Below, one piece after another: positions 1 through 5,614 of a DNA stretch of 11,874 nucleotides. The stretch is from an uncultured Oscillospiraceae bacterium (lineage in GTDB: Bacteria; Bacillota; Clostridia; Oscillospirales; Oscillospiraceae). The notes under the pieces were generated by a model. The model was not told the DNA's origin. It ran no database searches and saw nothing but the letters and a program-made list of their open reading frames with translations. Within the stretch, counting starts at the first letter, position 1, and each line of letters starts with the position of its first letter. Made by a program: the position numbers and the translations under genes. The DNA is taken from assembly GCA_934511545.1 (NCBI GenBank), contig CAKSWM010000020.1:1-11874 (forward strand). Reading direction: 5' to 3'.

Positions 1-444
1 CTCATAGACCGTTTTTACGGTATTGTAGATGCTTTTCACATCGTAGCCCTTGTCGGCAAGGAAGGCGCATTCTTTCAAAGAAATCGTCTGATCCGCATCC
101 ATTTTTTTGAGGAAGCGGTCATACGTCCAGCAGGACGGCAGCGGCTCCGTGATATTGAACCCGCAGTAATGGGCGATGATGCGGTTGTTGTCCAGATAAT
201 CCGCCAAATCTGTGATCTGAGAGAAACCCTCGCATTTCATAACGATAAAAGCACAGACCATGGCTTCCTTCGGAAAGCCCCGCCGCCCGGTTGCCGCCCT
301 GGGCAGCGTGAAGTCCAGACTGCTGAAAAGCTTGTCGTAGAACGCAGCGGCGCTTTGGGATGTGAACAGCGTGACATCCTGAATGATTTCCTGTCGGTAG
401 ATAGCGGCCAGCCCCTTTCTGGTTGGTGTGATTTGCAACTTCAT
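1..444 (-). CDS. IS transposase, N-terminal part, apparently internally deleted; runs off the left edge
   Basis: An open frame of 148 codons reads leftward from the ATG at 444 to the edge with no stop. It begins MKLQITPTRKGLAAIYRQE and contains AMVCAFIVMKCEGFSQITDL and NNRIIAHYCGF, which I recognise from the N-terminal part of a DDE transposase group common in Clostridia (IS1182/IS5-like; exact family not certain). In full-length relatives, as I remember them, roughly 100 or more residues carrying the first catalytic aspartate (an IDSTP-type motif) separate the WTYDRFLKKMD segment from the FLADKGYDVKSIYN segment. Here the two are almost adjacent (residues 107-116 and 128-141), so an in-frame internal deletion is likely and the protein is probably inactive. 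An in-frame TAG nine codons upstream and no earlier ATG fix the start; the only candidate ribosome site, GGAG, is rather far away. No terminal repeats or target duplication could be fixed. Positions 445-580 probably hold the element's end but show no other gene. Confidence 0.7.
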   Translation of the reverse strand, partial: MKLQITPTRKGLAAIYRQEIIQDVTLFTSQSAAAFYDKLFSSLDFTLPRAATGRRGFPKEAMVCAFIVMKCEGFSQITDLADYLDNNRIIAHYCGFNITEPLPSCWTYDRFLKKMDADQTISLKECAFLADKGYDVKSIYNTVKTVYE

Positions 445-580
445 TTTACCAGAATGGGGCTCCGCTTTCTATATCAATGGAGTGATTTTCGGTTTCAGCC
501 ATGGCCGGAATCCCTTACAATCTCTACTCTTTTGGAGTTTTGCTCATGGCTGGTAGGATATAAATGCAGAGGTGATTTAT

Positions 581-1225
581 TTGTACGATACCATACTTTT
601 TGACCTTGACGGAACGCTGTCCGATTCCGCCGAGGGTATAATAAACTGTGTTCAGTATGCGCTGGCGGATATGGGCATCAGCGCCGATCGCCGGGAGCTT
701 TACTGCTTTGTCGGGCCGCCGCTCAGGGACATGTTTATGCAGAAGTTCGGCATGGATGAACAGACCGCACAGCGGGCGCAGGCCAAATACCGCGAACGCT
801 TTTCGACCGCCGGCATAAAGGAAAATCACATGTACGATGGCATAGACGAGCTTCTTCGCGAACTTAAGGCGGCGGGAAAACGGCTCGCGGTCGCAACGAG
901 CAAGCCTACGGTATTCTCGCGCCGGATCGTTGAGAGCTATGGGATCATGCCGTATTTCGAGCTTGTCCTCGGCAGCGAGTTCAGCGGCGAACGCCACAGC
1001 AAGGCTGAGGTCATAAGGGACGTGCTCTCCATGATGGGCATAAGCGACACATCCTCCGCAGTGATGGTCGGTGACCGTCATTACGACGTGGAGGGCGCGG
1101 TGGAATGCGGACTGGACTGCATCGGTGTGTATTACGGCTACGCCGAAGAGGGCGAACTGGAGGCCGCCGGGGCGGTCAAAACGGTACGGACCGTTGAAGA
1201 ACTGAAGAAATACCTGCTTTCATGA
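581..1225 (+). CDS. HAD-family hydrolase, phosphoglycolate phosphatase-like
   Basis: A cytoplasmic Mg-dependent phosphatase of HAD subfamily I, 214 residues, a normal length for Gph/nucleotidase-type enzymes. All four motifs are visible: DLDGT (nucleophile Asp8 and acid Asp10), ATSK (Ser107), HSKAE (Lys141) and VGDRHYD (Asp165, Asp169). A helical cap lies between about residues 15 and 85. The substrate cannot be told from sequence; phosphoglycolate, 5'-nucleotides and other small phosphate esters are all possible, and a nucleotidase role would fit the purine genes nearby but is speculation. The start is taken as TTG581 because AGAGGTGAT (568-576), a long match to the Shine-Dalgarno sequence, sits just before it. 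The in-frame GTG572 overlaps that site and would only add MIY. The gene stands alone, converges on the PLP gene pair and ends in the shared hairpin at 1240-1278. Confidence 0.88.
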   Translation: MYDTILFDLDGTLSDSAEGIINCVQYALADMGISADRRELYCFVGPPLRDMFMQKFGMDEQTAQRAQAKYRERFSTAGIKENHMYDGIDELLRELKAAGKRLAVATSKPTVFSRRIVESYGIMPYFELVLGSEFSGERHSKAEVIRDVLSMMGISDTSSAVMVGDRHYDVEGAVECGLDCIGVYYGYAEEGELEAAGAVKTVRTVEELKKYLLS

Positions 1226-1239
1226 CAGAATGAAAAAAC

Positions 1240-1278
1240 ACTCCCGAACACCGCTTCCGTTAAGCGGTGTCCGGGAGT
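1240..1278. terminator. Bidirectional intrinsic terminator between convergent genes
   Basis: An inverted repeat forms a 16-bp stem (1240-1256 with 1262-1278) with one A-C mismatch (1247/1271) and a 5-nt loop CCGTT. On the plus strand it follows the HAD stop by 14 bp and is trailed by a T-rich run (1284-1288). On the minus strand the preceding A run (1233-1238) becomes a T tract, and the hairpin lies 8 bp past the threonine-synthase-like gene's stop. It can therefore end both transcripts. Confidence 0.9.
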
Positions 1279-1286
1279 ATTGCTTT

Positions 1287-2510
1287 TTACAGGCCGAGAG
1301 CTTTCTCGGCGAGGGCAAGATCGGGAGCGACGCGTATCGGATCGCCCGCGGCTTTTATGCCGCTGGCAGTGTCCTTCAGGCCGTTGCCGGTGACGATGGA
1401 AACGACGGTCGAGTTGGCGGGGATCAGACCCTGGGCGCAGGCCTTGACAATGCCTGCCGTTCCCGTGACTCCGGCGGGTTCGCCGAACACTCCGCAGGTG
1501 CGCCCGAGCAGGCGCATGGCGTCGAAGATCTCTTCGTCCGTGACCTCGACGGTCAGCCCTCCGGACTGCTTTATCGCGTTTATAGCCTTGTCCGGGTTGC
1601 GCGGCACGCCGACGGCAATGCTGTCGGCGATGGTGTTTTCCTCCATCGGCTCAATGGGAGAGCCCGTTTCGACCGCGCGGTTGATCGGATAGCAGCCCTG
1701 TGCCTGAACGCTTATGAGCTTTGGCAGCCTGTCGGTGAGCCCGGCGCTGTACAGGTCGGTGAAGCCCTTCCACACGCCCGCAATGGTGCAGCCGTCGCCG
1801 ACGGAAAGCGCGACATAGTCGGGTATCTCCCAGCCGAGCTGTTCGGCTATCTCGAGAGCCACGGTCTTTTTGCCCTCCATGAGATAGGGATTTATCGCGG
1901 CGTTGCGGTTGTACCAGCCGTATTTTGCGATAGCCTCGGCGGACAGGCGGAAGGTGTCCTCATAGCTTCCCTCGACGGAGATGACCGTCGCACCGAATAT
2001 GCGCAGCTGGGCGACCTTGCCGATGGGCGCACGGGAGGGCACGAAGATATAGGTCGAAAGACCCGCCGCCGCGGCATTTCCGGCCAGGGAGGATGCAGCG
2101 TTTCCCGTGCTGGAGCAGGCGATGGTGTCATATCCCGCCTCGACCGCCTTGGCTACGGCCAGGGAGGAGGCGCGGTCCTTGAGACTTGAGGTCGGATTCA
2201 GTCCGTCGTCCTTTATCCAGATCTTTGCGACGCCGAGCTTTTCTGCAAGTCCCGGCTCGCTGTAGAGAGGCGACCAGCCGACGCGCAGGGGAGGCGCCTG
2301 GGTCGTTTCCTCAACGGGCAGAAAGGCGCGGTAACGCCACATTGAACGGTCCCCGCATTCCGCATAGAACTCGCGGCTGACCGTCTGCTTAATGTAATCG
2401 TAGTCATATACGATGTCCAGTATCCCGCCGCATTCGCAGGTCGTGATGTCCGGGGCGGGCTCATATTCCCTGCCGCATCTGATGCAGCGCGCACATTTGA
2501 CGTTTCTCAT
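1287..2510 (-). CDS. Threonine synthase-like PLP enzyme with N-terminal zinc ribbon
   Basis: A 407-residue fold-type II PLP protein in the threonine synthase/cysteine synthase superfamily. Visible features in order are a zinc-ribbon-like head (Cys9, Cys12, Cys25, Cys27 in CxxCG...CxCGG), the PLP-lysine motif NPTSSLKDRAS with Lys111, the substrate loop SSTGNAASS (133-141), a phosphate-binding loop near SVGDGCTIAG (236-245), and the TGNGLKD signature (374-380) typical of ThrC. Classical ThrC converts O-phosphohomoserine to threonine and usually shows NPTGSFKDRG; here that motif is changed to SSLKDRAS. There is no hom or thrB beside it; the partner is another PLP enzyme in a purine-degradation neighbourhood. 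So the family is clear but the substrate is not; a lyase acting on a beta-substituted amino acid is an alternative. Its ATG overlaps the stop of the upstream gene (ATGA, 2507-2510), implying translational coupling. I do not assign the symbol thrC. Confidence 0.85.
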   Translation of the reverse strand: MRNVKCARCIRCGREYEPAPDITTCECGGILDIVYDYDYIKQTVSREFYAECGDRSMWRYRAFLPVEETTQAPPLRVGWSPLYSEPGLAEKLGVAKIWIKDDGLNPTSSLKDRASSLAVAKAVEAGYDTIACSSTGNAASSLAGNAAAAGLSTYIFVPSRAPIGKVAQLRIFGATVISVEGSYEDTFRLSAEAIAKYGWYNRNAAINPYLMEGKKTVALEIAEQLGWEIPDYVALSVGDGCTIAGVWKGFTDLYSAGLTDRLPKLISVQAQGCYPINRAVETGSPIEPMEENTIADSIAVGVPRNPDKAINAIKQSGGLTVEVTDEEIFDAMRLLGRTCGVFGEPAGVTGTAGIVKACAQGLIPANSTVVSIVTGNGLKDTASGIKAAGDPIRVAPDLALAEKALGL

Positions 2511-3967
2511 TTCGCCGCCGCCTCGTTAAAGCTGCATATGAGCTCGTCGATCTCGTGCGCCTGTCTGTGGACGGCGCCCCATGTGTTTTCGGGATCGTAC
2601 CAGAGGGCGTTGAGCTCTTCGGCGGATTTGCCCTGCTGTTCGACCCAGGTGTAGTATTTGAGGTTGTGAACACGCTTACGCTCGGGATAGGTCAGCTCGA
2701 GCATGTTGTCGGTCTTGAGCCCGCCGAGGTGGAGGGCGTAGTCAACGGCGGCCTTTGACGCGCTGTATTCGCCGTCGCGGGCGCGGAGCTCTTCGATGCG
2801 GCTGCCGTACATGGAAATGCTGTCGGTCAGGACGGTGGCGACGACATCGTGCTCGTTGAACTCGTAGTATTTTGCCATCTTGATGCAGCAGAGAACGTTT
2901 GCAATGCCGGATATGCCCAGCAGACCGAGCTTTTCGACGAAGTCGGGAGCCACGCCCAGCTCGCGCACGAGATATTCGCGGCCCTCGGGTTCATTGAACA
3001 GACGCGTGAGGTCGAAGCTGTCGTTGTCATCAATGGCGATGACGAGATCGGTGCTGCGGACGTCGTGGATCCAGGGTACGTGCTTGTCGCCGATGCCCTC
3101 GATGCGGTGGCCGCCAAAGCCGTTGCACAGCAGCGTCGGGCACTGGAGAGCTTCGCCCGCGCCGAGCTTCAGGTTAGGATACAGCTCCTTGAGCCTGTCA
3201 CCGGAGCCGATCGTGCCGGCGGAACCGGTAGTGAAGCATGCGCCCGCAAAGCGGTCGCCGGGGCGCTTTATGTTCTCAAAGGTCTCGGCAAGCGCGGAGC
3301 CGGTCACTTCATAGTGCCAGAGGTGGTTGCCCATCTCCTCGAACTGGTTGAAGATCATGCAGGAGGGATCCTGCCGGAGCTCGTTGGTCTTGTCGAAGAT
3401 TTCCTTGACATTGGATTCGCAGCCCGGCGTTGCGATGACCTCCGCCCCGATGGAGCGCAGCCAGTCAAAGCGTTCCTGGCTCATCTCCGCGGGCAGGATA
3501 GCCACGCCGCGCGCGCCGAGCAGGCGGGAGTTGAATGCGCCGCCGCGGCAGTAGTTGCCGGTGCTGGGCCAGACCGCGCGCTGGTTCTGCGCGTCAAACT
3601 GTCCGGTCACGAGTCTGGGCACCAGACAGGCGAAGGATGCGCCGACCTTGTGGCAGCCGGTCGGGAACCACTTTCCGACGAGCGCGAAGATGCGGCAGGG
3701 CACGCCCGTCAGCTCGCTGGGAAGCTCGATGTAGTTCGGACTGCCGAAGAGACCTCCGCTTTCGACCGGCTCGTTCTTCCAGGATATGCGGAAGAGGTTG
3801 ACGGGATCAACGTCCCAAAGTCCGGTGCGGGAGAGCTTTTCCTTTATCTCATCCGGGATAAGTCCGGGGTCTTTCATCTGTGCGAAGGTGGGGATCGTGA
3901 TGCCTTTTTCCCTTGCTATTGCAATGTTGCGCTCGAGCGCGTCCTTTTTTATACTAAGATCTATCAT
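2507..3967 (-). CDS. PLP-dependent enzyme, cysteine synthase superfamily, unknown specificity
   Basis: A 486-residue protein related to tryptophan synthase beta/cysteine synthase-type PLP enzymes, longer than CysK (about 310) because of an N-terminal segment of about 90 residues and a C-terminal tail. The likely PLP lysine is Lys107 in FPTGCHKVGAS; the substrate loop is PSTGNYCRGG (134-143), and a glycine-rich phosphate cup TTGSAGTIGSGD lies at 246-257. I recognise it as a conserved clostridial protein usually annotated only as 'pyridoxal-phosphate dependent enzyme'; I know of no firm function. An ATG 60 bp further upstream (4027) is in frame, but the start at 3967 (MIDLSIKKD) is chosen because a GGGAGG site lies 8 bp before it and the predicted promoter (4001-4029) lies over the longer version. 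First gene of the leftward operon; its TGA overlaps the start of the threonine-synthase-like gene. Confidence 0.85.
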   Translation of the reverse strand: MIDLSIKKDALERNIAIAREKGITIPTFAQMKDPGLIPDEIKEKLSRTGLWDVDPVNLFRISWKNEPVESGGLFGSPNYIELPSELTGVPCRIFALVGKWFPTGCHKVGASFACLVPRLVTGQFDAQNQRAVWPSTGNYCRGGAFNSRLLGARGVAILPAEMSQERFDWLRSIGAEVIATPGCESNVKEIFDKTNELRQDPSCMIFNQFEEMGNHLWHYEVTGSALAETFENIKRPGDRFAGACFTTGSAGTIGSGDRLKELYPNLKLGAGEALQCPTLLCNGFGGHRIEGIGDKHVPWIHDVRSTDLVIAIDDNDSFDLTRLFNEPEGREYLVRELGVAPDFVEKLGLLGISGIANVLCCIKMAKYYEFNEHDVVATVLTDSISMYGSRIEELRARDGEYSASKAAVDYALHLGGLKTDNMLELTYPERKRVHNLKYYTWVEQQGKSAEELNALWYDPENTWGAVHRQAHEIDELICSFNEAAAK

Positions 3968-4000
3968 GATTATTCCCTCCCAAAAAATTTGGTTGTTCCA

Positions 4001-4029
4001 AGTATACGATAAACGGGGAACAAACACAA
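4001..4029 (-). promoter_or_regulatory. Predicted sigma-A promoter for the PLP gene pair
   Basis: On the minus strand, TTGTGT (4029-4024) and TATACT (4006-4001) are separated by 17 bp. The TATACT box matches the -10 consensus in 5 of 6 positions. The expected start near 3994 leaves about 27 nt of leader containing the GGGAGG site before the ATG at 3967. Confidence 0.6.
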
Positions 4030-4030
4030 G

Positions 4031-4059
4031 TTGTTTTGCGGCGCGTCATATGATAAAAT
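4031..4059 (+). promoter_or_regulatory. Predicted sigma-A promoter for guanine deaminase
   Basis: TTGTTT (4031-4036) and TAAAAT (4054-4059) are spaced by 17 bp. The -10 box matches in 5 of 6 positions and the -35 box only in 3. The start is expected near 4066, inside the palindrome at 4063-4080. This -35 box lies directly back to back with that of the leftward promoter. Confidence 0.5.
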
Positions 4060-4062
4060 ATA

Positions 4063-4080
4063 GAAACAGAATTCTGTTTC
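4063..4080. promoter_or_regulatory. 18-bp perfect palindrome, likely repressor operator
   Basis: GAAACAGAATTCTGTTTC is identical to its own reverse complement over all 18 bases, with no spacer. It begins 4 bp after the predicted -10 box of the guanine deaminase promoter and covers the expected transcription start, the usual place for a repressor dimer site. Its centre is about 77 bp upstream of the predicted start of the leftward operon, so control of that side is less certain. A weaker 7-bp stem (4084-4090 with 4095-4101) follows it. No regulator gene is in the window. Confidence 0.55.
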
Positions 4081-4123
4081 CGCCGTTCCGCACGCGGAGC
4101 GTATAAAACGGGAGGGTACTCGA

Positions 4124-5386
4124 ATGAATGCTTTTGTTTTGCACGGTGATATTGCCCATGCGCCGACGCCGGAGGGAGCGGAGTTTTTTGCCGATTCGTT
4201 CCTTGTCTGTGCAGACGGACGCTGCCGCGGAATATTCAAAACTCTGCCGGAGCGGTTTGCCGCGCTGCCGGTGCTGGATTTTTCCGGGAAGCTTATAATC
4301 CCCGGCCTTTCGGACCTGCACACGCATGCCAGCCAGTATGCCGATCTCGGACTGGGCATGGACTTTGAGCTGATACAGTGGCTGGACGACCTGACCTTTC
4401 CGGAGGAGGCCAGATTTGCCGACAGCACATATGCGGAGAAAATATACGGAGCGTTTGTGAAAGCTCTCTTGAGGGGCTTTACCACGCGGGCGGCGATCTT
4501 TGCAACGGTGCACGCTCCGGCGACGCTGACGCTCATGCGGCTGCTGGAGGAAAGCGGCCTTCATACGCTTGTCGGAAAGGTTAATATGGACAGGAACTGC
4601 CCGCCGTATCTGTGTGAGGCGGGCGCGGAAGGGTCGATAGCGGAGACTCTGCGCTGGCTCGAAGGATGCCGGAATCTCAAAAACACAAAGCCGATCATAA
4701 CCCCTCGCTTTGTGCCGAGCTGTTCGGACGAACTGCTTGAGCGTCTCGGCGGACTTGTGCGGGAGCGCGGACTGTATGTCCAGTCGCATCTGGACGAGAC
4801 CCACGCGGAGATCGAATGGGTGCGTTCTCTTGTGCCGGACAGCCTTGACTATTCCGACGTCTATGACCGCGTGGGACTGCTCACGGACAAAACGGTCATG
4901 GCTCACTGTCTTTACAACAACGAAAGGGAAACCGAACTGATAAAGACCCGCGGCGCGTTCATCGCCCATTGCCCGAGTTCGAATTCAAATATCCGAAGCG
5001 GCATAGCCCCTGTGCGGCGCTATCTGAGACAGGGCGTCAATATCGGCCTGGGGACCGATATATCCGGCGGGCAAAGTCTTGAGATAAACGAGGCGATGCG
5101 CGAGGCTCTGCGCGTGAGCAAGCTGCGGTCGAGACTTATGGAAGAGCCGGATGCTGCGCTCACGGGCGGCGAGGTATTCTATCTTGCAACGCGCGGCGGC
5201 GGGGCGTTTTTCGGAGATGTCGGGGCCTTCTGCGAGGGATTTGAGTTTGACGCCGCAGTCGTCGATGAGTCCGGATACGGCAATTTCAGGGACTATTCTA
5301 TGACCGAAAGGCTGGAAAGGTTCATCTTCCTGTCCCGCGCAGAGGATTGCTGTGCAAAATTTGTGGCGGGAAGAAGAATTTTTTGA
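4124..5386 (+). CDS. guaD: Guanine deaminase (guanine to xanthine and ammonia)
   Basis: A cytoplasmic zinc amidohydrolase of 420 residues, about the usual length for guanine deaminases. It hydrolyses guanine to xanthine plus ammonia, the entry of guanine into purine breakdown. Metal and active-site residues are visible: PGLSDLHTHASQY (His66, His68), QSHLDE (His222, with Glu225 as the likely proton shuttle), MAHC (His261) and GLGTD (Asp312). The segments MDFELIQWLDDLTFPEEARF (79-98) and GKVNMDRN (151-158) are characteristic of guanine deaminase rather than of cytosine or generic deaminases. The start ATG4124 follows GGGAGGG (4110-4116) at 7 bp. It is transcribed divergently from the PLP pair and followed by 228 bp and a second promoter before ssnA, so it is probably a separate transcript with some read-through. 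The palindrome at 4063-4080 suggests repression. Confidence 0.93.
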   Translation: MNAFVLHGDIAHAPTPEGAEFFADSFLVCADGRCRGIFKTLPERFAALPVLDFSGKLIIPGLSDLHTHASQYADLGLGMDFELIQWLDDLTFPEEARFADSTYAEKIYGAFVKALLRGFTTRAAIFATVHAPATLTLMRLLEESGLHTLVGKVNMDRNCPPYLCEAGAEGSIAETLRWLEGCRNLKNTKPIITPRFVPSCSDELLERLGGLVRERGLYVQSHLDETHAEIEWVRSLVPDSLDYSDVYDRVGLLTDKTVMAHCLYNNERETELIKTRGAFIAHCPSSNSNIRSGIAPVRRYLRQGVNIGLGTDISGGQSLEINEAMREALRVSKLRSRLMEEPDAALTGGEVFYLATRGGGAFFGDVGAFCEGFEFDAAVVDESGYGNFRDYSMTERLERFIFLSRAEDCCAKFVAGRRIF

Positions 5387-5394
5387 ATTGGCTA

Positions 5395-5424
5395 TTGCAA
5401 TAAAATACGCAGTAATGTTAAAAT
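5395..5424 (+). promoter_or_regulatory. Predicted promoter for the ssnA-ygfK-ygeY-ygeW operon
   Basis: TTGCAA (5395-5400) and TAAAAT (5419-5424) with an 18-bp spacer lie just past the guanine deaminase stop. The -10 box matches 5 of 6 and the -35 box 4 of 6. The -35 box lies within a 10-bp palindrome, TATTGCAATA (5393-5402), which could be a protein site. Expected start about 5431. Confidence 0.5.
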
Positions 5425-5430
5425 CGACTT

Positions 5431-5590
5431 GATGATACGGAGGGGGCTTTTCGGCCCTCTTCGGAAAACTCTTCGGCTGGAACGAAGTGCTTCGCGCACG
5501 GGCTGACATATTCGCTCTTTGAGCAGACTGCTGAAGTTGTTTTGCATTCGATCCAAAGGGCGTTCACAAAAGGTGGACGCCCTTTTTAAT
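5431..5590 (+). promoter_or_regulatory. Structured 5' leader upstream of ssnA (candidate attenuator or riboswitch)
   Basis: The span between the predicted start and the ssnA ribosome site holds no convincing gene but several stems. Hairpin 1 is 9 bp (5439-5447 with 5454-5462, two G-T pairs, loop TTTTCG). Smaller stems are CTTCG/CGAAG (5471-5475 with 5483-5487), GTGC/GCAC (5487-5490 with 5496-5499) and GCTC/GAGC (5514-5517 with 5521-5524). The last element is an intrinsic terminator ending about 10 bp before the AAGGAGG of ssnA. A leader that ends in a terminator right before a ribosome site is the standard layout of attenuation control. I could not match it to a riboswitch class I know; it lacks the conserved core of the guanine/adenine riboswitch. 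A stand-alone small RNA or a simple read-through terminator for guaD is also possible. Confidence 0.4.
5555..5587 (+). terminator. Intrinsic terminator in the guaD-ssnA gap
   Basis: The arm AAAGGGCGTTCAC (5555-5567) pairs with GTGGACGCCCTTT (5573-5585) in a 13-bp stem with one G-T pair and a 5-nt loop AAAAG, followed by TT and an AT-rich tail. It lies only 11 bp before the AAGGAGG of ssnA, so transcription from the upstream promoters must pass it to reach the operon. Confidence 0.8.
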
Positions 5591-5614
5591 TAAAGCTTAA
5601 GGAGGCCATTGAGA

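Noticed and set aside
559..564. TATAAA as the -10 box of a promoter for the HAD gene.
   Set aside because: No fitting -35 box lies at 16-18 bp, and the implied start near 571 would cut into the ribosome binding site.
169..603. A 144-codon plus-strand open frame over the transposase region.
   Set aside because: It is antisense to the recognisable transposase, has no family signal and runs into the HAD gene start.
1230..2189. A 319-codon plus-strand open frame opposite the threonine-synthase-like gene.
   Set aside because: It begins inside the bidirectional terminator and its sequence matches nothing; it mirrors the codons of the real minus-strand gene.
2849..4012. A 387-codon plus-strand open frame opposite the large PLP gene.
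   Set aside because: It is the antisense shadow of a strongly recognisable coding sequence in a GC-rich genome; composition is biased to Ala/Glu/Val and no motif is seen.
3915..5401. The 11-mer GCTATTGCAAT occurs at 3915-3925 and 5391-5401, a possible shared regulatory site.
   Set aside because: The first copy is inside the PLP gene and is explained by its codons (Ala-Ile-Ala-Arg region); two copies of an 11-mer in such short range can be chance.
5432..5506. A 24-codon arginine-rich frame starting ATG ATA CGG in the ssnA leader, a possible leader peptide.
   Set aside because: It has no ribosome binding site and begins almost at the predicted transcript start, and its codons overlap hairpin 1. 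The other two frames are also open for long stretches there, so openness is not informative.
5387..5608. Guanine/adenine riboswitch upstream of ssnA.
   Set aside because: The conserved core bases and three-way junction of the purine riboswitch are not present, so only a generic structured leader is claimed.
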